DNA of 64,000 nt, from assembly GCF_900108585.1 (NCBI RefSeq), contig NZ_UESZ01000001.1, forward strand, positions 2,418,001-2,482,000, in the 5' to 3' direction. Numbering within the stretch: position 1 is the first letter of the stretch; each line of letters begins with the position of its first letter. Below the pieces are notes generated by a model that did not search any database, was not told the origin of the DNA, and saw only the letters and a list, made by a program, of their open reading frames with translations. The stretch is from Branchiibius hedensis (GTDB lineage Bacteria > Actinomycetota > Actinomycetes > Actinomycetales > Dermatophilaceae). This document shows, in pieces, positions 26,161 to 34,828 of the stretch. The translations under genes and the position numbers were made by a program.

Positions 26161-26678
26161 CACGCACCCATCCTTCCCACACCGTGGCGCACCAACTGCG
26201 CCGACTCGATATCAAACGCTTCGGTGAAGCTGTCCAGGAACTCCCCGAAGACCTCCATCGCGAACACCCGCGCCGGGAACGTCGCGCACTGCCACACCCC
26301 GTCGCCGATCAGCGCGAACTTGTTCGCCGCGAACCCACGGTTGTCGATCGCCACCCGCATCGCCGCCACCTGCGGATCAACAATGTCGCCGACCAGCCGG
26401 GTGAACAGTTCCACGCGCAACGGTTCGGCCCCGACCCGCACCCACACCGGTTGCCCCCGGTGCTCGATCGCGAAGTCGCCGTCGTCGTCGCGGGTCACCA
26501 ACCCGTCGTACCGCGTGTAGAGGTAGTCCCCGACCAGCTCGGTCAGCATCTCCAGACCATCGGGCAACGCGAAGATCATGTTCGGCGGTCCGGTGATCTC
26601 CTCGTCCTCGATCGGCACGTCGACCTCGAGCGCCAACTCGCGCTGCGCGTCCGCCCAAGTAAATTCGTTGTCTCCCAT
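26160..26678 (-). CDS. YbjN/CesT-like (TY-Chap type) protein, single domain
   Basis: This 172-aa acidic protein has the alpha/beta pattern of the T3SS-chaperone/YbjN group: a helix-rich start, then DDDGDFAIEHRGQPVWVRVG, followed by a long helical tail with CATFPARVFAMEVFGEFL. These folds bind peptides or proteins; several actinobacterial versions are linked to conflict systems. It overlaps the ADP-ribosylglycohydrolase by 1 nt and is preceded by a larger paralogue whose stop overlaps its start, giving a coupled three-gene operon. The likely role is a partner or adaptor of the hydrolase; no catalytic residues are seen. Confidence 0.6.
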   Translation of the reverse strand: MGDNEFTWADAQRELALEVDVPIEDEEITGPPNMIFALPDGLEMLTELVGDYLYTRYDGLVTRDDDGDFAIEHRGQPVWVRVGAEPLRVELFTRLVGDIVDPQVAAMRVAIDNRGFAANKFALIGDGVWQCATFPARVFAMEVFGEFLDSFTEAFDIESAQLVRHGVGRMGA

Positions 26679-27532
26679 CAGATTTCGACCTCTCCACCGG
26701 TCAGCAGCACCATGTCGTCCTGGACGGCTCCGAAGTTGGCGAGGAACTCAGCCAGGGCGTGATCCAGGTGCTCGGCGAAGAAGAACTGCACCGGGATCTC
26801 GCACCGCTGCCAGATGTCGTTCTCGATCGGGTACCACGCACTGACCAGCCCCAGCTGGGTCGCCAACGTCGCCTCGATCGCCGCAGTGCGCCGGTCACGT
26901 GCGCCGGTGACCACCTTGGCGAAGAACACCACCGCGGGGTGGTGCTCCCGCACCCGGATCCACACCGGCTGCGCGTCGTACTCAATGTCGAAGTCGCCAT
27001 CGCCATCCACCTCGTGCGTCCCGCCGAACCGCTCGTCCAGCCAGGCCGCGATCTGCCGACGCAGACCGCCCGCGTCGTGACCCAATGGCACGTACGGCGC
27101 GTGCCGCAGGTCCTGCCGGACCCCGCTCGTGCGTGGGGCCGACTGGGCGCCCGTGCGCAGCAGGAGGTCGGGCGCGGCTTCCTCGAAGGTGCCGACGAAG
27201 TCGCGGACGAGCAGTTCCAGGTGACCCGATGCGACCGGCCAGAGCGGCATCCACGCGGTCAGGTAGACCGTGTCGTCGGACAGGACCCAGCGGGCCATGC
27301 CCTCGCTCCGATTCAGCAGAGCGACGGCGATCGCCGCCGCGGCGCGATCCGTCACGTCTTCCGCCACCATCGCCAGCAACGAGACTGCCGGCGGCGGACC
27401 GTCGAGCACCATGACGCGGATCGACAGTCCCTGATGGACGAGGTTCAACCCGTCGTCGATCACGGCCGGGCCGTAGGCGCCGGTGAGGATCTCGCGGACC
27501 ATCCCCTCGTAGTTGGTATCCGTGTCCATCAT
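26678..27532 (-). CDS. YbjN/CesT-like protein with two tandem domains
   Basis: The start is taken as ATG 27532, 9 nt after an AAAGGGG ribosome site; the reading frame extends further but would run into the divergent regulator. The 284-aa protein carries two repeats of the fold found once in the downstream gene. The C-terminal repeat has DGDGDFDIEYDAQPVWIRV, closely matching the neighbour's DDDGDFAIEHRGQPVWVRV. Their order and overlap suggest gene duplication within the operon. It is first in the unit that includes the ADP-ribosylglycohydrolase-phosphatase and faces a NrtR-like regulator across 71 bp. Confidence 0.6.
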   Translation of the reverse strand: MMDTDTNYEGMVREILTGAYGPAVIDDGLNLVHQGLSIRVMVLDGPPPAVSLLAMVAEDVTDRAAAAIAVALLNRSEGMARWVLSDDTVYLTAWMPLWPVASGHLELLVRDFVGTFEEAAPDLLLRTGAQSAPRTSGVRQDLRHAPYVPLGHDAGGLRRQIAAWLDERFGGTHEVDGDGDFDIEYDAQPVWIRVREHHPAVVFFAKVVTGARDRRTAAIEATLATQLGLVSAWYPIENDIWQRCEIPVQFFFAEHLDHALAEFLANFGAVQDDMVLLTGGEVEI

Positions 27533-27603
27533 GGCGACCATCCCCTTTAGCACTCGTTGTTCTCTAATCACAGATTGCACCCGATAGTCGCTAAAGTCAA
27601 GCC

Positions 27604-28287
27604 ATGGCTTCTCGCTCCTCCTCACCTTCGCTGGAGTCGTTCCCCCGTCCGGCGGTCGCGGTGGATGTCGCGCTGTTGACGGTGACCTCGCCACTGGCAG
27701 ATCCGTCGCTGCGGATTTTTGTGCGGACCTCAGACGGTGGAAACCGTTTGCTGCCAGGCAGATTCATCCGCGAGCGGCGTACGGTCGCGGAGACGTTGTA
27801 TGAGGCACTGAAGGTGAAGGCGGGGCTGGTCCTTCCCCTTGGGTTCAGCCCTCGCCTGCTCTCGGTCTTCGACGACCCGCGGCGGGATGACCGGACCTGG
27901 GCGCTGTCGCTGGCGCACTCGTTGTCACTGCCCTGGGAACTGGCCGCTCCCGCCACGGGCGCGTGGGAGCCGCCGTCCTCGGTTGGTGAGCTGCGGTTCG
28001 ACCACAACGCGATCGTGTCGGCGGCTGTCGTGGACCTGCAGTCGCGCTATGAGTTCCGCGGGCGGTCCTACATCGAGCCCGACCCGGACGGCTTCCTCGG
28101 TGACTCGCCGTTCACCCTCTTCCAACTGCGCAAGGTGCACGAGGCGGTCGTCGGCGAGCCGCTGCACAAGGACAACTTCGCCAAACGGATGACCCCGCTG
28201 CTGCGACCGCTTCTCGACGCCGACGGTGAGCCGGTATTGGCGCAGAACCTGCGCGGACGGCCCGCAGCGTTGTACGAGAAGGCGTGA
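27604..28287 (+). CDS. NrtR-like Nudix-domain transcriptional regulator
   Basis: This 227-aa protein has a Nudix-like N-terminal domain (about 15-150) and a C-terminal winged helix (about 160-227) with LFQLRKVHEAVVGEPLHKDNFAKRM cut short here as LRKVHEAVVGEPL...NFAKRM, the typical NrtR DNA-binding region. The Nudix box is degraded: TVAETLYEALKVKAGL replaces the catalytic REUxEE pattern, as in regulators that sense rather than cleave ADP-ribose-type ligands. It is divergent from the chaperone/ADP-ribosylglycohydrolase operon over 71 bp and is the obvious candidate to control it in response to NAD-derived metabolites. No clear operator palindrome was found in the spacer. Confidence 0.75.
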   Translation: MASRSSSPSLESFPRPAVAVDVALLTVTSPLADPSLRIFVRTSDGGNRLLPGRFIRERRTVAETLYEALKVKAGLVLPLGFSPRLLSVFDDPRRDDRTWALSLAHSLSLPWELAAPATGAWEPPSSVGELRFDHNAIVSAAVVDLQSRYEFRGRSYIEPDPDGFLGDSPFTLFQLRKVHEAVVGEPLHKDNFAKRMTPLLRPLLDADGEPVLAQNLRGRPAALYEKA

Positions 28288-28397
28288 GCCGGCCGCCTGT
28301 CAGTGGGTCGCGGCAAACTGCTGCGCAGGGCAGGGGCGGGCTGCTGATCAGTTGCTGTGTAGTCCCCGTATACACGTAGTATCGAGGGGGGATATAC

Positions 28398-28610
28398 ATG
28401 AAGCCACAGGAGTACCGGCGAATCGCGAAGCTGCTTCGCCGCTTGGGATGTACATCGCGAGCAGGAAGGGGAGACCACGAAGTGTGGACATGCGGATGCG
28501 GGCGGCAGCACCGCGCGGTACTCACGCGGCCCGGCACCATCTCGCCGGGCGTGATGACCGATGTTGTGAAGAAGCTGACCTGCCTCCCGGAGGGTTGGTG
28601 GATGAAGTGA
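28398..28610 (+). CDS. hicA: HicA-like mRNA interferase toxin
   Basis: This 70-aa protein has the small dsRBD-like HicA layout: an N-terminal helix (YRRIAKLLRRLGC), then GRGDHEVW with the presumptive catalytic His, and a C-terminal SPGVMTDVVKKL helix. HicA toxins cleave mRNA. A GAGGGGGG ribosome site lies about 7 nt before ATG 28398, and TTGCTG/TAGTAT-like boxes at 28352-28357 and 28377-28382 might form the promoter, though the 19-bp spacing is wide. The stop overlaps the next gene by 4 nt. An extra CGCGRQ segment is unusual for HicA. Confidence 0.8.
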   Translation: MKPQEYRRIAKLLRRLGCTSRAGRGDHEVWTCGCGRQHRAVLTRPGTISPGVMTDVVKKLTCLPEGWWMK

Positions 28611-28969
28611 ATGTCTGTACTGCGCGAGCAAAACGATGGGCCGATGGGTGGGAGCTACACATCGAGGGCATTGGAGTGACCCAGTCCCGCACTCTTGACT
28701 CCGCCGAGAAGCAGGTTGCGGACTACGTCGAAACCCTCACCGGTGAGCGGCCACCGCACGTTGACGTCATCGTGGACAGTCTGGCCAAGGAGCGACGATC
28801 CGCCGCCGCTGCACGTCGCGCCACCGCTCGAGCCGAGCAGATGCAGCGCGAGGCCGCGGCGGAGAATCGAGCCGCCGCCAAGGGCTTGCGCGATGCCGGT
28901 CTGTCCGTCAGCGACACCGCATACATCATGGGCGTTTCCCGGGGCCGCGTTTCTCAACTCATCAAGTAG
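28607..28969 (+). CDS. hicB: HicB-like antitoxin with C-terminal helix-turn-helix
   Basis: The start is GTG 28607, in a GTGA overlap with the hicA stop; GTG 28598 is an alternative. The 120-aa protein begins with a partial RNase H-like HicB region (WADGWELHIEGIGVTQS) that would occupy the toxin. It continues through an Ala/Arg-rich helix and ends in an HTH (LSVSDTAYIMGVSRGRVSQL) that probably represses the hicAB promoter. Toxin-first order is normal for hicAB. The pair may stabilise the defence island at whose right edge it sits. Confidence 0.8.
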   Translation: MNVCTARAKRWADGWELHIEGIGVTQSRTLDSAEKQVADYVETLTGERPPHVDVIVDSLAKERRSAAAARRATARAEQMQREAAAENRAAAKGLRDAGLSVSDTAYIMGVSRGRVSQLIK

Positions 28970-29693
28970 CCATTCCGACCCGTGTCCGCCTGACAGACGA
29001 CCTTGATCAGGCTCCTACCGTCACGGCTGACCCGTGGATGCCCTCATGACTCCAAGTCATGAAGCTCCCGAACCACGGCACGCTCACTCGCGTAGAACCG
29101 GAACAGCGCGTACGCCGCCAGCGCGCACAACAGGTGCCACACCGCGTGCCCCTGCAGCCATGAGTTCGGATCACACCACGGCCCGCCAGAGTGACTCAGA
29201 CTCCAGATCACGAACGCCACCACCATCGCGCCAAGCGCCACCAACGCCCACCGCCACGACTGAGGGTGCTCCGGCCGCCGCTGGATCACGACCTCGACCA
29301 GCACGGCGACCAGCAGCAGCACCGCGAACGCCAGATTCCCAGCCGTGTCCACCAAGGGCGCGGGGATGTCGCTGGCTCCGAAGATCTCGGCAGCAACCAC
29401 CAGAACGACGAAGAGCGTTGCCAGAGTGCCCAGCCCGCGACCAAAAATACGCGCTATCCCGTACGCCGCGGCGAAGCCCGCCACGAGGTACATCGAGCCC
29501 AAGTCGAACCGGCCGCCGAGACTCGACTGGGTCGCGTGCATGGCCATGCTGCCCGGCCCGAGCAGCGCGATCAGGGCTGGGAACGGCGCCAGCAAGTGCG
29601 AAGTGGAGGACCAGTGGCGATCGATATAGACGGCCGCAGCAAGCCCGGCCGCCACGAACCCGAGGTTGCTGAACGTGTTGGCCGGCTGCTTGA

Positions 29694-30683
29694 CTAGCTG
29701 TAGTGCCCCGCCAGGTTGGGTACGCGGTCTGCGGGTGAGCCACCTTTGAGCGCGGTGTGTGCGCGGTGGTGATTGTAGATGTGCAGGAAGTCCTCGTACG
29801 CGGCGGCGCGTTCGGTCTCGCTGGTGTAGGGGCGGGCGTAGGCCCACTCCTCGGTCAGGGTCCGGTTGAACCGCTCGACTTTCCCGTTGGTTTTCGGGGT
29901 GTAGGGGCGGGTGCGTTTATGGGTGATCCCATGGTCCTGCAGCATGTTCCGGAATAGGTGGGAGCGGTAACAGGACCCGTTGTCGGTCATCACCCGGTCC
30001 GTGGTGATCCCGACCTGCGCGAAGTGCGCCACCGCCCGTTGCATGAACGCGGTCGCGGTCTCCTTCTTCTCATCGGCCAGGATCTCTGAGTAGGCGTACC
30101 GGGAGTGGTCATCGACCGCGTGGTGCAGGTAGGCATACCCCCGCCCACTGCTGGAGGTAGCACGGGAGTTAGCTTTCCCCGCAGCGCGGCCATGGACCCG
30201 GTGTCCACCCCCATCGGGGATGCGGCCCAGCTTCTTGATGTCCACGTGGACCAAATCACCCGGGGCGTCGCGTTCGTAGCGCACCACCTTTCGACGACCG
30301 GCCCGTACCGGGGCACCAGTGGCCGGGTCCGTCCAGGACAACCGAAGACACCGGTACCGGGTCAGGATGCGGTGCACCGTGGCCGGATTCATCCCCAGGT
30401 GGTAGGCGATCCGGGCCGGCCCCCACCGCCGCGAAACCCGTAACCCCAGGACTCGCCGTTCCCGGCGCCTACTGGTGCGGTGCGGACATGACTGGGGCCG
30501 GCTGGGACGATCGCACATCCCCGCCGCACCATGCTGGCGGTACCGGGCCGCCCAGCGGTGCGCGGTGGTGACCGAGACCCCGAACCGGTCTGCGGCCCGC
30601 CGCAACGGCCACCCATCGTCCACCACGCACCGCGCCAGGCGCAGGCGACCAGTCGCAGAAAGCGGGGCATTAGCGTGGACCAT
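29694..30683 (-). CDS. IS481-family DDE transposase, copy C
   Basis: The product is identical to copies A and B except that the final residue is Ser instead of Thr. That residue's last bases and the TAG stop come from the duplicated target (GCTAGT in the gene's direction). HTH regions and DDE residues are intact, so the enzyme is presumably active. Confidence 0.95.
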   Translation of the reverse strand: MVHANAPLSATGRLRLARCVVDDGWPLRRAADRFGVSVTTAHRWAARYRQHGAAGMCDRPSRPQSCPHRTSRRRERRVLGLRVSRRWGPARIAYHLGMNPATVHRILTRYRCLRLSWTDPATGAPVRAGRRKVVRYERDAPGDLVHVDIKKLGRIPDGGGHRVHGRAAGKANSRATSSSGRGYAYLHHAVDDHSRYAYSEILADEKKETATAFMQRAVAHFAQVGITTDRVMTDNGSCYRSHLFRNMLQDHGITHKRTRPYTPKTNGKVERFNRTLTEEWAYARPYTSETERAAAYEDFLHIYNHHRAHTALKGGSPADRVPNLAGHYS

Positions 30684-30798
30684 GAGGACCTCCGGGTTTG
30701 GGGATGTGTTTGCTTCGTCGCTTCACACCTCACCCGGAGGTCTTCCTCAAGTCACGCCGACAGGCCGAGAACCGTTCCTAACGTCCCGGGGCAGTACA
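29699..30798 (-). mobile_element. IS481-family insertion sequence, copy C
   Basis: This 1100-bp copy lies in the opposite orientation to A and B, with the same ends. Its target duplication, ACTAGC on the + strand, is at 29693-29698 and 30799-30804. It disrupts the ceramidase-like gene, and perfect duplications show no later rearrangement. The site again has CTAG at its centre. Confidence 0.95.
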
Positions 30799-31003
30799 AC
30801 TAGCCCGCTCCGCGCGGCCTCGCAAAAGTTCGCCCCGGCGCCGACGTCCGGACCAAACCACCCCAGCCCCAGCGCCATCGCGAAGAGCACCAGCGACAGC
30901 ACTGACACCACCGCCGTGACCACGAGCACGCTCGGCCGGGGCCGGAATTCTCGCTCGACGCCCGCCATGCTCCGTGACGCTAGCGAACCGCGCCGCGCAT
31001 TGA

Positions 31004-31300
31004 GTGCGGGAGCCCCCCGAAGCAGACCAGGTCCACCGCCATCGCGCGACCTACCGGGTTGAGGTCAGGCCTGCGGCACTGCGCCAGTTGCGCAAGATCG
31101 ACCCGACGCAGCAGGCGCGCATCCGTGGAGCAATTGCCCTGCTCGCCGAGGACCCTCGACCGCCCGCCGCCAAGCCGCTACGCGGGCGACCTGCGTGGCG
31201 CGTGCGCGTCGGCGACTACCGCATCATTTACACGATCAACGATGACGTACTCCTGATCGTCATCGTGACGCTCGGACATAGCCGCGAGGTCTATCGCTGA
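31004..31300 (+). CDS. RelE/ParE-family toxin without an adjacent antitoxin
   Basis: The protein (up to 98 aa from GTG 31004; the true start may be a little later) has the RelE fold order: YRVEVRPAALRQLRKID, a helix ARIRGAIALLAEDPRPP, KPLRGRPAWRVRVGDYRIIYTI and a last strand with GHSREVYR. Conserved Arg and Tyr residues suggest ribosome-dependent mRNA cleavage is possible. RelE genes normally follow a RelB-type antitoxin, but upstream lies only the divergent, IS-broken ceramidase gene 35 bp away, and downstream the Phd-VapC pair runs the opposite way. It may be an orphan. Confidence 0.7.
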   Translation: MREPPEADQVHRHRATYRVEVRPAALRQLRKIDPTQQARIRGAIALLAEDPRPPAAKPLRGRPAWRVRVGDYRIIYTINDDVLLIVIVTLGHSREVYR

Positions 31301-31305
31301 GCGGT

Positions 31306-31716
31306 CTATCGCTGATCGCGACCCGGCGCGTCCGTCGGCGCGACCACCTGCAGCCCGGCGGTTCGGGCAGCGGTCGCCAACTCCTCGTCGTAGGTGATGA
31401 ACTCGTCAACCGCCAGTCGCAGCGCGACAGCCAGGTGAAGCGCGTCGTGCGATCGCAGTGGCGCCAGAGCGCCCGCGGCCAACAGGTCGCCTCTAGTCAG
31501 ATCCACCAGCTCGACGCCATCCAGCACCTGCCCAACCGCCTCAATGTCGATCACAGATGCATGTCGCCCTGCGGCACAATGCAATTCGGTGTGCAACACC
31601 CAGGAACTAGCCAATCGCCTGTCACTGCCGGCCAGTTCACGGACGAGTGCGTCGGACTCGGCCTCCTCAACCAGCAGTTTCATCGCCGCCGAGGTGTCGA
31701 GATAGCTGATCACCAC
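31306..31716 (-). CDS. VapC-like PIN-domain ribonuclease toxin
   Basis: This 136-aa PIN protein begins YLDTSAAMKLL with the first catalytic Asp, has a Glu in HTELHCA, and later acidic residues in SHDALHLAVAL and FITYDEEL. These four acidic positions bind Mg2+ in VapC-type ribonucleases, which cleave tRNA or rRNA. It overlaps the upstream antitoxin gene by 7 nt, which secures coupled translation. It ends 5 bp from the convergent RelE-like gene. Confidence 0.85.
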   Translation of the reverse strand: MVISYLDTSAAMKLLVEEAESDALVRELAGSDRRLASSWVLHTELHCAAGRHASVIDIEAVGQVLDGVELVDLTRGDLLAAGALAPLRSHDALHLAVALRLAVDEFITYDEELATAARTAGLQVVAPTDAPGRDQR

Positions 31717-31976
31717 TGGCCGCGGACATCGTGCAGCAGGTCCGCCGTGCTCACCGTTGATCGGCCACGCTTCACCTGGCGCAGGCTTGTCAACGGAGCC
31801 CGCGCGCGCCGTACCTCACCGCGCAATTCCGCCTGGTCCAACGCTGAGCCACCCAACGGGCCGAGCACGGCGACGGGCTGTCCGTTGTTGGTGACGATCA
31901 CAGACTCGCCCGCAGCCACCCGGCGCAACACCTCCCCACTGCTGTTACGCAACTCCCGGTGGCTCACCGACTCCAT
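31710..31976 (-). CDS. Phd/YefM-family antitoxin
   Basis: This 88-aa protein has the Phd/YefM N-terminal DNA-binding fold (SHRELRNSSGEVLRRVAAGE, then VIVTNNGQPVAVLGPL). Its C-terminal half is positively charged and presumably binds the PIN toxin encoded immediately downstream. ATG 31976 is chosen because the conserved domain starts within five residues of it; the same frame stays open to 32432 but antiparallel to the HNH gene. Such antitoxins repress their own operon. Confidence 0.85.
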   Translation of the reverse strand: MESVSHRELRNSSGEVLRRVAAGESVIVTNNGQPVAVLGPLGGSALDQAELRGEVRRARAPLTSLRQVKRGRSTVSTADLLHDVRGQW

Positions 31977-32127
31977 GTAGCACAGCGTAGCGCATCGGCC
32001 ATTGCGATAGTCCTCGGCAACCCTGGCCGGCTGCGGTGCACCAGAACCGCCATGCGATTGCCGGGGCGCTGGGCCTGCCCTGATCTGCGCCGTAGACGCC
32101 ACCGCGTCGGACTGACACGATGCCGGC

Positions 32128-33036
32128 ATGTGGTCGGCGGCGGAGGACATGGCGCTGCGGCAGGCCGCCATCGACTGGCTCCGGTTACGCACCAACGACG
32201 GCATCGACCCCTTGACCTCCGAAGAAATCTCCGAGTTCACCTTCCACGGCGAACCGTTCCGGTTGGTCGCGCCGCAACAGGGCATCTGGAAGCCCGCCGT
32301 TCTGCCTGCTGCGCTGACCATCCGCACGGCGTACCGAACAGAGGGCGACACGCGACCGTACGACGACGAAGTCGGCGTCGACGGCCTCTTCCGGTACAAG
32401 TGGCGTGGCGACGACCCGGACCATTCCGACAACCGGGCGCTTCGCGGGGCTCAACTCAGCGGCCTGCCACTGATCTGGTTATGGGGAGTTGGGAAGGCGC
32501 TCTACAAGCCGATCTTCCCGATCTATCTGATTGCCGAGGAGCCCGCCCAGCAGCAATTTGTCGTCGCGACCGACGGGCTACAACACCTGCCCGCGACCGG
32601 GTCAGGATTGGAAGAAGTCATGCGGCGGTACGTCGCGCGCGAGACTCTTCAGCGCCTGCACCAACCTGTCTTCCGAGCCATGGTGATGCGCGCCTACGGG
32701 ACCCGTTGCTGCGTCTGCGAACTGCGCCACAGCGTGCTCCTGGATGCGGCCCACATTGTGGAGGATCGCCACGAACTCGGCTCGGCCGCCGTACGAAACG
32801 GTCTGTCGCTGTGCAAGATTCACCACGCGGCGTACGACGCGGGGATCCTTGGAGTAACCCCCGAAACACGGGTTGAGATCCGCTCGGACATCCTCACCGA
32901 GATTGACGGCCCGCTCCTCGAACACGGTTTGAAAGCCCTACACGGTCAGCGGCTACGCGTGCTGCCGCGCGCACAGCGGGACCGGCCAGATCCCAAACTG
33001 CTCGAGATCCACTACGAGCGGTTCCTTGCATCCTGA
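32128..33036 (+). CDS. HNH endonuclease, restriction-like
   Basis: The 302-aa protein has an N-terminal specificity-like domain (1-185) and a C-terminal HNH nuclease: RCCVCELR (zinc cysteines), LLDAAHIVED (first His of the HNH), NGLSLCKIHHAAYD (Asn and His). This layout is shared by many stand-alone HNH restriction enzymes that cut modified or unmodified DNA. No methylase lies next to it, so it may be a modification-dependent enzyme or rely on another modification system. It stands alone between the vapC locus and an XRE-cupin regulator. Confidence 0.8.
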   Translation: MWSAAEDMALRQAAIDWLRLRTNDGIDPLTSEEISEFTFHGEPFRLVAPQQGIWKPAVLPAALTIRTAYRTEGDTRPYDDEVGVDGLFRYKWRGDDPDHSDNRALRGAQLSGLPLIWLWGVGKALYKPIFPIYLIAEEPAQQQFVVATDGLQHLPATGSGLEEVMRRYVARETLQRLHQPVFRAMVMRAYGTRCCVCELRHSVLLDAAHIVEDRHELGSAAVRNGLSLCKIHHAAYDAGILGVTPETRVEIRSDILTEIDGPLLEHGLKALHGQRLRVLPRAQRDRPDPKLLEIHYERFLAS

Positions 33037-33093
33037 TGCCACGCGCCGTAGTAGCCCCTGCCGCGAACCGCAACCGACGATTACTCTGAGCCG

Positions 33094-33729
33094 GTGACCG
33101 AACTGAGTCCGAAACAGGACGTGACCGGGGACCAGTTGCGGTACGCCGTGGGGGCCAATTCGCGTCGAATCCGCCTGGCCCGCGGGCTGAGTCTGCGCGA
33201 ACTGGCCGAGCGCGCCAACATCAGCGCCGCGCAGCTGTCGCAGATCGAGCGGGGTCAGGCCAACCCCACGCTGGAGGTGCTGGTGCGCCTCGCCGAAGCG
33301 CTGGGCACCGGCTTCGACAGCCTCACGCACGTCACCAGTGAGCGGCCGCTGGTCGTCCGCGCCGGCTCGGCACCCAAGTGGATCGGACCGGTCGACAACT
33401 CGATCATCAGCGAGCTGTTCAGCAGCAATGGCCTGACCCGCTTCGACATCCGGCACGCGTTGCTGCCCGTCGGCTGCGTCACCTCCGACACCTCCCACGG
33501 TTGGGGCACCTTGGAGTACGCCGTGGTGATGGCTGGCGAGGTCGAGGTGCGTCACGACCGCTGGAGTGAGCGCCTACGCTCCGGTGACGCAATCCAATTC
33601 GTCGCCGACGCCAACCACGCCTACGCGACCGTCGGCGATGAAGACACCCAACTGCTGGTGGTCATCGCCTTCCCGGAGAACTGGCTGCCTCCGGAGCAAC
33701 AGCCGCAGCGCGACGGCTCAGTGCCCTGA
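33094..33729 (+). CDS. XRE-family transcriptional regulator with cupin domain
   Basis: The 211-aa protein starts at GTG 33094. Residues 20-70 form an XRE helix-turn-helix (RRIRLARGLSLRELAERANI, then QLSQIERGQANPTLEVL), and residues 105-190 a cupin barrel (HGWGTLEYAVVMAGEVEV, SGDAIQFVADANHAY) that likely binds a small ligand. Regulators of this form control amino-acid or osmolyte uptake in many actinobacteria. It is convergent with the C39 peptidase gene (12-nt overlap), so it might act on the peptide transporter operon, but no shared operator was recognised. Confidence 0.85.
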   Translation: MTELSPKQDVTGDQLRYAVGANSRRIRLARGLSLRELAERANISAAQLSQIERGQANPTLEVLVRLAEALGTGFDSLTHVTSERPLVVRAGSAPKWIGPVDNSIISELFSSNGLTRFDIRHALLPVGCVTSDTSHGWGTLEYAVVMAGEVEVRHDRWSERLRSGDAIQFVADANHAYATVGDEDTQLLVVIAFPENWLPPEQQPQRDGSVP

Positions 33730-34823
33730 CGCGGGCAGCACGATCGCCGCCCGATAAGCCGGATCCCCGAACTGGGCCATCAGTTGGATGTCGTCGATGC
33801 TGATCGCCAGGTGATCGGCACTCACCCAGGTCTCGCCGTACTCCGCATCGACCCACGGGTCCTGGACCACAAGAGCGTCCTGCCCCGAGGCCGTTGTGGT
33901 CGCGGCGACCGCCGTGATCCAGTGCGGAATGTGCCACCCGTGCATCGGGAACTCATCGATCAGCAACTGCACGACCGAGCCCGCACGCACCGCACCCAGC
34001 AATTCCGTGTCACTCAACCACCGCGAATCCACCCGGATGCCAAGCCAATCCGCCTCGTCGCGAGAAGCTCGCTGAAGCTGGGCGCGGAACGCCCGTTCAT
34101 CACCCTCGTACCCCTCGACCAACACCGGCTCATCCGAGGTCAGATGCAGCACCGGCCGCTGCGACCCCTCGCCCAACGCCTCCGCATCCACCACCGCCAA
34201 CGTCATCGGATCGCACGCGGGCATGTTGGTCGCCTTACGCCACCAACGCAGCTCATCCCGGGCGTTGCTCACCCGATCGCGCTCGTTGCCCAGCAACGAC
34301 CGGTGGCTGCGATGCAACGCGCTGAGCAGTGAGACGGCACCGCACGTGAAGTCCGTGGTTTGTCCGATGTACGGCGCGGGCTCACCCCCCGCGGGCACGA
34401 GCGGCGCGCTCCATCGCGTCCAACCCTCGACGCCCCCCAGCGTGCTGGCCACGGACGGCAGCGGCGCCCGGGAGGGCACGAAGCCCAATGACGCCAGCAG
34501 ATCCGCGCTCCCCTGCAGAAGTTCCTTACTCCACGGGTGGACTTCCAACTTCGTTGCGGCGCAGTCGTGTCCGGACGCGATGACTTCCTCCAACGCCACC
34601 TCCAACTCACGCGTCGTCGCCTGACCATCGGTGACCACATCCACGATGGTCTGCGTCGCCGTGTGCGGACGGGACGTCACCAGCATCGATACCCCGCCGA
34701 CAGCACACAATCGCGGCTGGTACGGCGAGCGGTCGATCGACCAATGCTGCTGCCGCTCCGGGGCATGCTCTCGATGAGCGCAGAGCTGCCAGGGGCATCG
34801 TTGCCCCAGTGGGTGGTCGTCAT
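33718..34823 (-). CDS. C39-like cysteine peptidase, N-terminus possibly frameshifted
   Basis: The main frame encodes a papain-fold peptidase C39-like domain: catalytic Cys in QTTDFTCGAVSLL, His in HIPHWITAVA and Asp in VQDPWVDAEYG. Upstream is a conserved-looking segment (PRLCAVGGVSMLV). That frame has no good start: only a TTG at 34869 inside the preceding gene. An ATG with a GAAAGG ribosome site at 34823 opens MTTTHWGND in another frame, so one indel between about 34820 and 34770 may have broken the link. Placed 5 nt after the ABC ATPase gene, it would process or degrade peptides handled by that transporter. Confidence 0.6.
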
Positions 34824-34828
34824 GTAGT

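Larger units (their letters stand above)
29044..30968 (-). pseudogene. Ceramidase-like membrane hydrolase gene interrupted by IS copy C
   Basis: The 5' part (30968 to 30799) encodes a first membrane helix and GANFCEAARSG. The 3' part (29692 to 29044) continues with KQPANTFSNLGF. Deleting the 1100-bp IS and one 6-bp duplication restores a single in-frame gene of 272 codons. The restored protein has seven hydrophobic helices and CREST-superfamily (alkaline ceramidase/PAQR) signatures: FCE, NTFSNLGF, HATQSSLGGRFD and QGHAVWH with metal-binding histidines. Such enzymes are predicted to hydrolyse lipid amides in the membrane. The insertion after about residue 57 removes six helices, so the gene is inactive here. 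Confidence 0.85.
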
